Source: Patiria pectinifera (taxonomy: Eukaryota > Echinodermata > Asteroidea > Valvatida > Asterinidae). From it: DNA of 64,000 nucleotides. Each line of letters begins with the position of its first letter. Position 1 is the first letter of the stretch. This document shows, one piece after another, positions 27,401-42,400 of this stretch. A model generated the notes under the pieces. That model worked only from the letters and a program-made list of their open reading frames with translations, ran no database searches and was not told the origin of the DNA. The position numbers and the translations under genes are program-made. Location of the stretch: positions 22,807,430-22,871,429 of the forward strand of contig CM057129.1 of assembly GCA_029964075.1 (NCBI GenBank), read 5' to 3'.

Positions 27401-30400
27401 TACAAGTACTATGCCCACATCTGAGTACCAAGTACAAGTACTATACTCAATCTTCATACTGAGTACAAGTACTATACTCAATCTGAGTACCAAGTACAAG
27501 TACTATGCCCACATCTGAGTACCAAGTACAAGTACTATACTCAATCTTCATACTAAGTACAAGTACTATACTCAATCTGAGTACCAAGTACAAGTACTAT
27601 ACTCAATCTGAGTACCAAGTACAAGTACTATACTCAATCTGCATACCAAGTACAAGTACCGTACTTAGTCTGAGTACCAAGTACAAGTACTATGCTCAAT
27701 CTGAGTACCAAGTATAAGTACTATACTCAATCTTAATACCAAGTGCATGTACTATGCTCAATCTGAGAATTAAGTGCAAGTACTACACTCAAATCTAAGT
27801 ACCAATTACAAGTACTATACTCAATCTTAGTACAAGTTCTATACTTAATCTGAGTACCAAGTACAAATGCTACACTCAAATCTGAGTATTAAATACAAGT
27901 ACTACACCCAAATCTGACTACAAAGTATAAGTACTATACTCAATCTTATACTTACCTAGTACAAGTACAATACTCAAATCCGACTACAAAGTGCAAGTAC
28001 TACACTCAAATCCGACTGGCAAGTACAAGTACTATAAATATTTCATACACAGTTTCTTAAGTACCAGTGTGAAGTCTTTTCAATATCCTACCTGTAGTTT
28101 TAGAGTTGCATACTTCATCTGTAGATAGCTCTGCCGTTGGAGGATGCCACGCATCCACTTCTGCACAGTGACGATTCTCTTGAGTACATGGTTGTGCAGG
28201 GCCTCCTGAAGCTTGAGTCGCTCGCTCTCCCGCAGGAAAACCTGTCGTCAAAAACCATAAATGGGATCCATTGAAGTGTGGGTGCTATGTACAGGGTTCC
28301 CACAGAAATATTGAAATTAAATTCCATTACTTTTCCTGGACAAAATTAGGACTTTCCATGACCAATTCCTATGTTGTTTTGGCATCTTAGGAGCCTACTG
28401 ATCAGGAGGCAAGGAACATCACTCCTTTTTAGCCTTCCAGTTTGGCACAAGACCATTGAGTGACTACAACAAAAGCAACACAATGGGGCATTGGACATGC
28501 AACAAGTGTAACAGAACTGCATAAGAGGCTGTGTGATACTGGAATGCAAACTGGAAGACTGCCATTGCCCTGGATCGTCACGTAAGGGTTGTGCAGAATT
28601 AATTTGAAATATCAACTTTCCATGACTCCCTGTAAAATACATGTAACAAAACATCATGAGTTTTCCATGACTTTCTATGACAGCTTTAAAATCCAGGATT
28701 TCCCAAGATTTTTTCACGACAGTGGGAATTCTGCAAGAGCTGAGTTTGCTAGTTACTGGCCCTGTTATATTCTGATTTCAAAAAGATGAGGCAAGAACGA
28801 GCCCAGTAAAGTGGGAGTTTTTCTGCCACTATAAAGGGCTCGTACATTTGCATCTCTATTTCAAAACATTAAGAACGCAAAGATCCCATCCTGAGGTCTA
28901 CCTTAGTTTTTCCGAGTTGATAGTGCTTTGGATCTAACTCCATCCTCTTCAAGAATTCTTCAATGTCTTTGATACCTGAATCCCTGCCGCTGGGGAGCAG
29001 TAAGTGGTAACGATGGCTGAACTCCTGAAGACAATGACACAAAGAAAAACATCAATGGGATGAATACATCAGTCAAAAGCTGGGTAAGAAATGATAAACT
29101 TACAAACCTTCCGAAACAAGTACGCAACACAAACATTAGGACAATCTTTATCTTGTGATTGACTTATGATTGACTATGGCTACGTCTGAAATTACTTGGC
29201 TTCGGCTAACAGTAACACATGCATCTATGGGAAGTGAATTCAGCCGCCTCCATAGGCTCCGTTGTAATTGCAAGCCATAGTCAAGTCATTTGGACGTGCA
29301 ACTGACCTGCACTCAAATCACGCAAGTCAATCGCAATAACACGTCATTCACAAGACAATCACAAGTCAATCACAAGTCATTAACAAGTCAATCACAAGGC
29401 CATCACAAGCTGATCACAAGTCAATCACAAGTCATTCACAAGTCATTCACAAGTCAATCACAAGTCAATCACAAGTCATTAACAAGTCAATCACAAGTTG
29501 ATCACAAGGCCATCACAAGTCAATCACAAGTCATTCACAAGACGACCACAAGTCGATCACAAGTCAATCACAAGTCAATCACAAGACTACAAACAAGGCC
29601 ATCACAAGTCAATAACAAGTCAATGACAAAGGATTTCCCATGTTACTGTTTATCTTCTTGTGATTGACTTGTGATTTCATTTGGGATGGACTCCACTTCG
29701 TCTTCAATGACTCCACTACAAGCGTCTTACCTCAAATGTAAGTCGTACGTTATATCCTGACTGCCTGATCCGCACTGTCTCCAGCATACCGGTGTAGTGA
29801 AGCTGCCTCATCATCAGCGCCTCGTCAAGACGACAAGGCTCCTTGTTGGAGTTGGACTTGATGCAGCGTACAAAGAACGGGTTGGCCTGGTTCAATGTCT
29901 CCATTAATTTACTCAGGGATAACTGACACGGGATTGAGGGAAAAACCAAAGGATATGTCGGATACTTGATTCAGAAAATTAAAAATTAGCATTTCAGTGG
30001 CAAAGAATTTTTCAAGGGAGGGTGGCTGAGGTGTTGAAGTCATTGACAACTGTTACAACTGATTATGTAGTAACAAATGGATAACATATCACCAACTGAT
30101 ATTGTCACAAAATTTGACCAATACTGTATCACTAACTGTTAATGTAACAAAAAATTGACGGATGGTGTAGTAAACTGTACTACACTATCAGTCTATTGTT
30201 CAAATTAGGTTTTGCCCTTCACCGACATTTTAAACACTGTATACTCAGTGTGTTACCTCCCGAGTGAAAGTTGGAAAAAATCACTCGGGTGGGACTCAAA
30301 CCCACGACCTCCTGTTTTTTAGTGCAGATGTCTTTGATTTATATATCACCCCGACGCAAAATTTCATCTTATAACAGTCTATCGTTGTTACATTACTGGT

Positions 30401-33400
30401 CCCAACTGATAATGTAACAAAAATTGACTGATAGTGTAGTCAATGTTACTACACCTTCAGTCAAATTCTGTTACATTATCAGTTAGTGATACAATATCAG
30501 TCAATTTGTTTGACAGTGATATGTTACCACATTATCAGTTGTTACAAATGACTTTTCAGGGTAGGGGATGGATGGCTGATGTTTTAAGTTACCAAATACA
30601 GAGACAAAAGGCCTTTAGTAACAATAAAATAAGATTTGCAATATTTTACAAAACTATATGTAGAAAGGAAATGCACGATTTTCTTCATTAATATGTAAAT
30701 AATTAACATTGGTGATCAATACAAAAAGGGTTCAGCTTACCAACCAACCCTTATATTTGTATAACCGTGCAATTCAACGAAAGGAAATTACCGAATGTAA
30801 AAGAGCAAAACACAAATACGGTTAACTTAGAGGGAAAAATTGCTTAATGTTCATATTTGTTATTTTATATATAGTGCTATTTTATGTACTTTATGCATTT
30901 TAAAACCAAATTTTATCCTCATAAAAATCACAAAAATTTGGTGTCTCGGGGAATTTAACAAGCAAAGAAGAATGTCATATTTATCAAGAGCTATACTATG
31001 GAACAGGAACCTCTTAACGGTTGAAAATAACCAAAATGGCACAGAAATGAGTAAATGACCAGCACTGTACTGACACATAATGTAAGTGATTGAGGGAGGC
31101 ACAAACTGTTCAATTATCTAGTCTCTTTTTACAAAAAAAGCAGGTAGTTTTCTTCTTTCTTTCATTTTTGATGAGAAAATCACACTGTACCAGGGTATAC
31201 TATGAAATATAACCCAGGTATTAGAGCGAAGTCACCTACCTGGAACTGTGCACTGACAGTCGGTGGTAGCTTTTTGGTCGAGGAGCGACGAAAGCCCACC
31301 ATCTTTCTACTCATCAGCTTCTTCATGGATTTCAAGTCTCTCAAACCCTGCAGCAAATTAGTAACAAAAGTTCATTAACACCTGGTTATATTTTTAACAG
31401 ATGGATTGGTCGCTGACTAGCATCATATTTGGTTAAAACTTTCGTGCCTGCTCTCAAATGGTCACACAGGAATTAAAAACAACCTCCAACACACGATTTT
31501 CATGGTTACATTTTCATTACCTTTGCCGGTGCCGCCTGAGCTCCTCTGAAGGACTTGTTTTTCCTTTGGAAGTAAAAAAAAAAATTCTTATCAAATATTA
31601 CGTTAACTGCAAGAAAGACAAATCAAGAAAATAAGAAGAAACGATTATAAACAACTCTACAAAAAATAATTTTTGTTGGTCATGTCTTAACTTGCATCAA
31701 CAAACACCAGCCAAATGTCTTGCCCCGACCTTTCGATACTTAAAATCAAGAACACTTGGGCATTTGTAAGCAATTGATTAGCATGACAGACTGGCAAACT
31801 GATGTACAATTCTCCTGAAGTGGAACCATCTTGATGGACGTGTTAAGATATTGATCAACCTAATTCAGCATTTCCTGTTTCCTAGACCTCAAGGGACTGA
31901 TAGAAAAACGGTTGGAGAACTTTTACAGGGTAGCCTAACAGTGTCAAATTTACAAGCACATGGAATAGAAGAATATATACCTCTGGAATAGAATACTATG
32001 CCCCTGACTATGGACTCCATGCAGGAATAATAGATGGTGCAGTGTTGAATACTCAGTGAAGGACATATGCACATGTGAATTGGTTCACGCCCGCAAAAAA
32101 GGCAAAGTACAAGCGAATAATTTGAAATGTGATGTGCATGAATCTATTGTCTTTCATGTGCATGGGGTCCTAAAAGAAAGTTGTGCAAGCAGATGTCCTT
32201 TAATTTCTCAAAAACTACTTAAAATGATTATTTCATCTTGATGGAGCATATTAATCATATTCTTGTGCATAAACAGCGAAAATGCCATTGAAATCAGTTC
32301 ATGCAAACCAGAGATCTAACAGATTGTAAAAAGCTATGGGATTTTCACCCATGGGAATTACACAGTTAGTGATATCAGTGCATCAGATTGTCATGGGCCT
32401 TTTTACTCTGATGTAAATTAAGGTAAAATTTGTTTTGGTGGGGGGGGGGGCCTGTGCAGTTAATTGTGCACAGAATTCCATGCTTTCACACAATTCTCCT
32501 CTCTGCAACAAATGATTTAACTATCTAGACAATATTATGCCGTTTAGCAAACCACCAATATTCATATTACATTTTTAGCGGGGTGACTAACAATACTCTC
32601 CGAGCTTAAAATTTCTATGCACGGTGCTTAGCCAAAATTCTTGTGCTAAGCATTTCTTTAAAATTGACTTCATATGGCTGTAACAGTACTCTCTTTGTGA
32701 TCCAAGGTCTAGTCTAGTCGGTAAAGCTACTGAAAGTAATCAACGAAACCTTGGATTCCATTCAAAGCGGTTTTAATGTGAGGCATAAAAACTAACAACA
32801 TGTGGCCACCACATAACCGGATATTGAACCCGCTTATTTAGTTCATGCCCTAACTGATTCAGTATGGAGTGTAACTCTAGGATTAGAAAGAGAGTACCAT
32901 ATGTTGCATGTGACACAGACATATCCGACATGATTCCTTTCTATTTAATTTTCGATCTATTTGCCCAGTGAAACCATTTCAACAACCCAAAAGGGAAAGT
33001 AGATTGTTGGATTAGATTTCAAACTCAACACTGCTTGAACAACAACAACAAAAATTCCAAACCAACAGAATAAATATTAAAACAGTTATTATGAACAGGG
33101 CATCAAAATTTTGATTTTGAACACAACACTGCTTGAACACAAAACAACATTTTCCAAACTGAAACAGCAACAAAGTAAAATGATTATTATGAAAGGCAAA
33201 TTAATACTTAGAACATATAAAAAATAACAAATGTGCTTACATATCAAACATGCCAAATATGAACACACATTAAAAGCCGGGGGGTTTTGTGGCAATGAAA
33301 TAAAATCAACAGTTAGCACAGCACAACAAAAACATTTTATTTTTCTCTCCAACTTTTCTGACTCTGCATACTTAAAAGATAAATTAATAGTTGTTTGCTA

Positions 33401-36400
33401 GTTGCAGTATTTAAAATTGTCTAAAACAGCTTTAGACTAATGAAACTATTGTCTGAAAATATGGATTTGGGGAAATTTCTAAACTACTATGTAACATGCC
33501 AAGTTGCTGACGGACATGATGATGATTCGTTTGAGTTCCTGCAGGTTGCAATCCAGGTATTCACTTGTAGTGAACAAATTAACATCATGGTTGTCTACAA
33601 GGACAAATGCCTCTTGGTCTGAAGGCAATTATCCACTTGATGCAAATACAATGTATAACTAACACACATTTGGATTACCCAAGCTTCTCAACTAGATGTT
33701 ATTATTAAAGTTTCCGTCAATGTTTTCTGTGACATGAGACATTAAACCCCAAATACATTAAAAGTGTCAGAGGTCTGTAATCTTGAATCTATTAAAATCC
33801 ATCAAAACCAGATGTTGGATTTTTGGCAGATTTGGGAAGGTAATGGTTTAAGAATTTGAAAGCAGCATGAGTTGACAGGATTGGTTAAATCTAAGGCCAA
33901 AAAAAAAAAATAGTCGGTCTCTGGTCAGACCGAAGTTCCGGAATTGATGCGGCGACGCGTTTTTGGGGGGGGGGGTGTTTTTTTTTCTTTTTCAAGCTTG
34001 TATTGTACAGACAAGGTGGGTACTATTTTGCTTTTTTGTGTCCTCATTATACATTGGTGTCCTCCATAATTTGCCTTGGTGACCTTTATCATTTGCCTTG
34101 GTGCAATTTCCCCATTCCTTGGTGCTCCTTGGTACAAAAATTTGAGGAGGCGCGGCAATAGAGGGCGCTGTTGTAGCTTCCATGTTAATTTGAAGGGAAA
34201 AAAAAGGTTGTTTTTTTGGCCTAACAGTGACAATTTATATTCTGTTATCAAACTTTCAGTCAAACTCGCTAACGGTGAGTGGGCAAAATGCACTAAAATC
34301 AAGCATTCAAAATGCAAGGAAAAGGAAAGGTACTTAAAGGGAACGGTAGGTCATTCTATCCTCTGTAAATATCGCCCCACCCTCAGGGCAATAGGTATGT
34401 ACTAGTGCCCTGCAGCGATGTAACAGGACACACAATACTGCAATCCTACGACAACCTACTTCATAACTCGGGCGGCTTTCCAGTACGAGTCGTCGTTTAG
34501 CAGGCTGGGTTTGAGCGTGCTCAGACTGTGCTTATCCGGGCTCATGAGGGCCCTCTCCTCATCCCCGGGTAAGGGGGACAACTGGTCTTCAATGGAGGGC
34601 TGGGCGGCACCATTTTTTTGGGAAGTGTTTTTGTGATGTGAATGCTTCCGTCCATGCACGGCACGACGGTTATGGCGTCTGTGAATAACGAGGATGGGAA
34701 AAGCAAACAAAAACATGCAAAATATAACGGAACAGGAATTCATGCAAGCAATACAGGGCAGGAAGGGAACGAATGTTAACAGCATTAACATAAAAGGGTT
34801 ATTATATTAAAGGAGGGGAGGAATTGATTCATAACACCGATTATTCATAACATCTCATGAATTATTCATGCACAAGGTATTAATGCAATATATCACTTGC
34901 AGAAATATGCATATCAAATATTAATGCAGGAACAATATGAATGCAAATGAAGGGGGTCTGTTCTAACATTGAGTGAATGCAAGGAGTAAAGTTTAATGAA
35001 CCATACATGTATCTACGTCACACACACAATAAACATGTCCATAACTACTGACAAAAGTACAGTGCCACACTGATTGTCACTATGCAGGCAACAAAATGTC
35101 ATCCCTCAGGCATTGCTGTTATTAGCTTGTCAATTTCAACATGCAGTAATACTAGGAATACTGGTTGGCGCTTTGCCTTTCTGAAAATCCTTCCAAAACA
35201 TCCTGGTTGATTATAAAGGATTTTAGTTGGCAGATGTTGAAGGAAATTTCAATATACCAGTAAGTAAACTCTAACATGGAGGACACCATGCAGTGTGACT
35301 AATATATTGAACCCAATGGTTGTAAACACAACAATCCACACTCATCTAATTCAAGGGAAGGAATAGACCACAACCTGACAAATTTGTGTTTGTAACATGT
35401 ACAGTGCAACAACACTCCAACACTCGGCTAAAGTACAACACAATCAAGCTGGAAAATTACCAAATAACCGTAACTAATTAGGGTGAGTGAAAATTGTATT
35501 AAAATTGGCGGGTTTTGGGACTGTAAGGGTTAAGACGGATGCAAAACCTTTGGGTCAAAGTCACCCGACCAAGACCCCAAATCCATCCTATATTGGTGGA
35601 TACTTAGGAACATCTCAACCACACCAACGACAACAAAAAGGAATTATCCTTGAAAGAATAACATGAAAATATGGCTCTGTGCATCTAACATATGTGAACT
35701 TTCTGTGTGATGTTAAAACCACTGTTATATATTGTGCATGGAACCAGCCCTGGACAAACCAACAAACTTTTGTCATGCACAGATGCAATTAAAACACTGG
35801 GTGTAAACGGCCATCAACGTAAAACCCGAAGCCAAAAAAGAACAACAGAAAATGGGTGTGGAATTTGATAACATTGCCAGCCACGGGTGCGACTTACTTT
35901 ATCTGGCGCATGAGGCGGTAGGTTTTAGCGGCTGAATATATTTTTCTATGACAAGATACAAACACATCAGCTACCACATGAGCAACATAGGGTAACTTAA
36001 TGCACAAAGATTTTTTTTCTTCTTTAAATCTGAGATGATAGAACTGTTAATAACTGAGATTTGAAGGTTTGCATGGTGGAAAGATACTAAGACAAGATAA
36101 GTCACCAGTTTGCATCCTTCTCACGCCTCATTGCACCCATCCTTATAACATCGCATCATCGTTGGAATCCTCATCCTCCTGACTTTCAGAACCACACATA
36201 CTCACAAAAGAGATTTATTCACATGGTGCTACCACAAACTTATCTTGTTAATAACTGATTAAATGTCCAATGCATATTTATTTATTTTCTTCTTATTTCA
36301 AGTTTGAATTTTTTTCTCTCTAAAATATGCCCCCAATAACCAATTGAACGTTGATGGTCTAAATTTACTTTGTGACACAGTACAAATACGACAGGAAATG

Positions 36401-39400
36401 TCTCAGCTATTTTTACTGGAAAACACCGACTTGTATTTGTCACATGTAGGAGTCAACACAATAAATATCCAGAATAAGTTCCAGGTGCATAGCCAGCAGG
36501 GTATGGGGTGGTAAGGGGGGTTATTTATCACCCCCCCCCCACAATATTTTGTAAAGACTGCCCTTTTCTATACAAGTGCCCTTTTGTCACCAGCATTTAC
36601 CCCCAAATATTTGTAAAGTGTGACCTTTAAAGGAAAAAAGGGTACACTTTTTTACCAGCGGCCTTTTACGAGTGCCCTTTTTGGAATTTCGCGTGACCGT
36701 CGGCAAGTTTGCTGCCCTGAAAAGCACCAGCTATTATCCAATAGTGTGCATGAACAATAGCTCCTGTCAATAGTAATAACAATAGCAATTGTCCCCCCAT
36801 TTTTGATTTCACAGAGGCCAAGTGACCGGCGAGAAACCCTGTCTACATTTCAGTACGAATGTGCGAGTGCCCGTTTCACAAACTTTTTAAACCCCCCCCC
36901 CCCAATAACAATGACCTTGCTAGGCCACTGAGTTCATCCTCAACAGGCCTATTGTTTTGGGAATAACTTGTAAAAATTTTAAAAACTTCCAGCAACTAAT
37001 ACCGGCTACAATTGGCCAATTCCCAACTCATCCTGAATAATTAATGAGACGACTTACCTATAAACGGATATAAACTGACAAAAATGCGAACAGGTCAAAA
37101 GAAGACAACATAACCAAAAACAGGGAGTAGTTAGTTAAAAATCTTAATTTAACATCAAAGTTGATCTTCTTTTCTAAGCAGAGTGGACTTCATGTCTTAA
37201 TGTCAACTTCAACTAAACCCGCCAACTTATAAAAACATCACTTGTCAAAGTAGAAGAAATGAAGTATACCATACCTAAACATCTCTTCGTCTCTGGCCGG
37301 TATGGTGATGGTTAGAGCTTCTGGACTCTTGGGCTTCTTGGACTTTTCACCTAGACAACAAGAAGGTCACAAGACGAAAACATCAAAAAGATTGCCAAGA
37401 TCTGGATTGCAAAAGCTGGTTTGTCAATTACAACTCACCACAAAATACCGTTCATTCATCCCTGGATGTGACTGATTCTCGGATGGATTACATTTACATG
37501 TGGTGTTTTTATACCACACACATTCTACATGTTTAGGCACCAAGATGTTCTGGTTTCGTAAACATTCGGCCTTTTGACTACCCATGAGTATTTCACATTG
37601 AGAAAATTTGTTTCCAGCAACTTTTTGCAAGTAGTCTTTGTAAATTTAATGATCTTACATTTGATTAACAAATGTGTATCTGAGGGTTGGCATTTCAGTG
37701 CAATAAAACTCCACCCATTAGCTCCACCCTGTCATGATTTTGAACACGGTTTGATACGTTAACAAGACTGGTGCATTTTTGAAAATATTTTCTACATTGT
37801 TTTGTATGAACCAGACCCCAAAGTTTGAAAATGTGCCCTCGTACTCAGGCCATCTGTTTTCCAGGCTTATCTGACACAAAATAACAAATGCCTTGTTCAT
37901 TACAAAAGCACCTTAGTACTTGATCACATCCTGGGAAATTTAATTGATACATTTTTTAAATTGATTTACAAATCTGTTGAGCCAACCGGACAAATAAATA
38001 CAAAATCCCATCCTTCATTTCGGTAACACTGGGTACTAAAAAAAACTAAGACCCTTCAAGAGGGTTAAGAATTACCTCCTCCTGCCTTGTATCTCTTGCC
38101 GGCAGCCAAGAAGGCACTGACACCACGGAAGAAGGCCCTGACGATGGCCCATCGGAAGACAGCCAGCGGGTCGATACCAACCAACTCCCTGACAAACGCC
38201 AGGTTGCTGTTCTTGAGCACTGACGTGATCTCTGGTCTCATCAGATCAGTGTTCTTCTCTCGGAAGTCCTGGATGAGGATTATAAGGTTGAGCAACAATA
38301 TGGACACATTCTGCAGGTCGGCAAGTAGCAATCACAATGGCTGATTGTGAGCATTAAAAGTGCAAAGGACTGAAACCTTTAAATAGGGTTGTGTTGATGC
38401 CAAAGATCATTTGAAGCCCTTTGAACATCTTACAAATCAACAGTTAAAATCTTCTAGCACTCTACACCAGGGTGAACTTCAAAATAAATCAAAAGTACAA
38501 GTTCATGGTCCTTGAAAATATACACTGATATTGCATTTTATAAAAAAGTACCAACGTTCATCCCCTGGCTCTCTCACCTTGACTTTGTAGTTGACCTTGC
38601 CAGCATAGTGGACGATGATGAAGGAAGCCTGCTCTAGCTGCACATTCTGGAAGTAGCTGTTGTTTTTGTGATGAGAGGTGAACTTCTGTAGGAGATTCTC
38701 CCCGTTTGTGTCTTTGGCTGGAAAACTGACAAAAGACAACAAGACATGGGCTTGTTTAAAATATATCTCTCTTTAAACGTGATGAAGAAAGAACATCTCA
38801 ATCACCTCACAAAAGAAAAGTTCAAACCAAATGAATCATCTGGACTATGTTTCAAATTAACAGATGAGTGTGGCTAGACACAAATCAATGAAAGCTATAG
38901 CAATTCATGTGTCTACCAGACATTAGTTTCTATGTATTTTTTAAGAATGATAAAAATAATCAACATCTGAACATCTTCAGATGATTCATTTAGAATGTAT
39001 TTCAGACGAAATGGGGATGGCATCAACTTGACAAATGTAGCCAGACACAGTAAGCGACAGTTGTGGCAATTAACATTTTTAAGCTTTTATATAATTTTTT
39101 TAGAATGATAAAAAAAAAATCTGAATCCTTTTACCAAAGCTCTAGTCAACTGAAGTAAATCATTGTGAATGAGTATTTCAGAGGAATTTTGGGAAAATGT
39201 CAGACTGACATATGTAGCTTTATGCGGTCTGCGACAGTTGAAAATTCATATGTGAATAATTTGGTCCAATAATCCAATCCTTATGGCTGTCACAAAGCAG
39301 CATACACTATCAATGACACAATCTGGCAAAATTGTTCAAGGTTCCGAAAGTCAAACTGTGTAAATGCGTTCCAAAAATGGCGAGAAAGTGAAACTGGGAA

Positions 39401-42400
39401 ATCCCAGAAGGAGGTTGTGTTTTTGTTCTGTCTGTCGGAATGACATATTGCCCAACAGGAACAAAGTCTGTTCCAGTTCAAATAGAATATACAGCTTTTG
39501 TAATTTTTTTTTTCCAAAAAAAAAAGCTCTCAGACAGAATGACATTTAATTGTTAAAATCAGAGAAAGGTAAAATCCATTTTAAAATTTACATAAGCAGA
39601 CAAAGAAATTCTAATAACCCTAACAACCCTGAATCCTTCAAAATCCTCTTTGCCAAAGTGGAGGAATTTGAAGGATTGAGGTTACATGGCAAAAGTGCGT
39701 TACTGATTTTGTAGGATGCACTTTGTTAAGGTCTTGGGCCCGACCTTGTGTTGTTTTTTGCTCAGCCATGCATAAATATAGGCCTGGATTATGCTTGAAC
39801 TCCTCCGTAATGCTCCAGGATGTCACTGGCCAAGCCTCAACATATTGACAGTCACTGCCGCAGGATTTTGCAGGATTCAGGCAGTGGTCGCCCCTCCACA
39901 GACCATATTCAAGAAATATTGGAGGAATTTGCAGGATTGAGGCTATATGCTATTTTTCCATGAGGCCAATTGGAGGATTTTGCAGAATTGAGGCTATATC
40001 CTAGCAAAAAGGCCTAGGGAGGGGTTAGGGTTAAAAAAGGGATAGTTATGCACAGTGCCCATGGATTCCATGCATCAACAGCAGAAGGGCAATTCCACGG
40101 TTACTCACATTGCATTTTTGATGTACTTTTGAGTTTCCTTGGGCTGTAATTACCTTACTGAAAAAGGTTTAATAACTGTTATCCCCATGGTAGATAGAGT
40201 AGACCTAGACCTACCAAAGCATTAAAGATGACATCCAGAAAAATGTGTTATGTATGATAAACAAGACGCACAAAATCGGTTACTCACGTACTTCAGTGCT
40301 GCACATGAAAGGGTGAGACAGACCAGTGCACTGGTTCCTGCGTGAACTTGTACAGACGACTAATTTTATTGTGAATGTGCACAAACCTATAATGTCTTTG
40401 GGTGAGCACCGGGCACCTTCAGCAATGCATTCACTTGCCCCTCCCAATGGCCACCCAAAGTCTCGTTGCTTTCAAATAACTTGGGCATTTTAAACACTAG
40501 ATGGCCAATGTAGACACACAGCATAGCTTTTGTGGACTTACTTGCAATCATCATTGAGTATGTGCAGTAGACCTGTTGGTCTCTTCTCAATCAGTAACAA
40601 GCAGCCGGTGTTGTCTATGAACTCTATGTTCTTCCATATAATGCCTTCTCTTCTGTATTCCTCCTGAAATTGTAAAAAAAATAATTTGCTGTTAAAAACA
40701 ATTGCCTCAGGCAGGATTTAAAGCTAAAGTCCATCATTTGTAATTTGTGCATTTTGTTCGTTCGAAGCAACAAAAGTTTTCACAATCTAAAGAAGGATGC
40801 TGAACAACTAACCTGATGAAGTTTCAGCTCAGCTTCAGCTGTATATTTTGAGAAAAACAACATTCTAGGTTCTCGATTTCAAATCAAAAGTTGCTGAATC
40901 ATGTTTTGAATTGGGCCTGAATTCAGCATCCGAGACACGTTCTCACTGAGCCGATTGCTGCTACACGATGTTGCGCACCAATCCGACAAATTATAGCTCA
41001 CGATGCATATGCGATGTATGCAGCAGGACACCCTTTTTCGACACCGATGCATGCAGCGATCACGGGCCGTGCAAAACCACTTTTCACTCTACACTTTGCC
41101 AACCGCAGTACAGGAAGTCGATGCCATTCGTGATTTGTTGAATGCCGACTTACACAAAGGATTTTGTAATGCTTTTTATGGAATGGGGACCGAGAGTAAC
41201 ACGACTTGAGCGAAATGGCGACTTATAAAAGCTGACTTAGAAATAAAAAATTCAATAGAAATTCATTACGGACAATCAAGACTTGAGTCAGACGGCCAAC
41301 ATGAGCGATTTTGTGAGTTGTACGATGTTGGTTTAGCCGGAGTTTATTGTAACTTGACTTCCACTTATATTGAACAAAAAAAAAACTCTAAGAATGTTAA
41401 AGAATGGCCAGATCCAAACGTCACTTTCTTACCTGTTCAATTTTGAAGACGTGTTGGTTGAAATAATACTGGAGATGCTCATTAGCGTAGTTGATGCAGA
41501 ACTGCTCAAAGCTGTTCAGGACAAAATCTTCAAAGCCGAAGATGTCTAGCACACCGATGGAGTTGCCCTGGGTGGCAGAAACAAAACCCCACTGTGTTAA
41601 CTCATTATTACATGGTTTTTATAAAAAAATATTATAAAACTTTTTGCAGACTTTTTTTAAACTTTAATTTGCCATTTCCTCACTTTCAGCACATACAACA
41701 CTTTAGCTATAGAAACTAAATTTTACAGAAATGTTGGCAAATCAAATCATAAACTGGCAATGTTAAATACTTCCTTTTGGATGAATACTTTAAGTTTCTT
41801 CAAAAAAACGTAAAAAATTCACTGTAAACTTTCAAGTTCAAACCACACCAACCTTGTAAACTCTGTAAAAGAAAAGTGCCTATGATTGTAAAATTTAAGA
41901 AAATACCGCGCGTCCCATGATGTCATCATTTCATATTTAGTCTTAAAAATAACCAATGAAAGAGAAAGAATGAGTTTCTGTTTTTCTCAAAAGCACAGTT
42001 GCTATGCAACATTTAGTGCTAAACATTACAACTTCCGCCGGGATTTCACTTTGAAAGAAATTGTTATGCAATGAGTAACACACAACCATACAGAAGTGAC
42101 TTCAAATAATTTCTAAGAGTATCACACAAATATATATAAAACAAACAAAAAACATCATGTTAACAAAAATTTTACATCTATGTTTTCTTCATTTGTGATG
42201 CAATCAAGCTAAATGAGTCGTTTGTCGGGAACTTTCATTTGGAGATTCAGGCCAAAATAGGGCCACTTCATCACACCACTTCATGATCTCTTGGTGTTCC
42301 GACTTCCATAATTTTTTAACTAAAATGGTACCAGCATGCGGTTTTCACAGCAGTAATGCTGAGATTGTGCTCTTATGAAATCTATAACAATTTTGGAATA

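Noticed and set aside
27383-28035. Regularly spaced repeats resembling a CRISPR array
   Set aside because: The genome is eukaryotic, units are contiguous without unique spacers, and no cas genes are present. The same applies to 17455-18075 and 47640-48410.
29290-29667. 125-codon plus-strand frame rich in SQVNHKS repeats
   Set aside because: Direct translation of the caatcacaagt minisatellite.
35917-35926. Downstream AG (attcag) as the acceptor of exon 10
   Set aside because: With the carried bases from exon 9 it reads into TAA immediately; the upstream catag keeps the frame open to the gtaagt donor.
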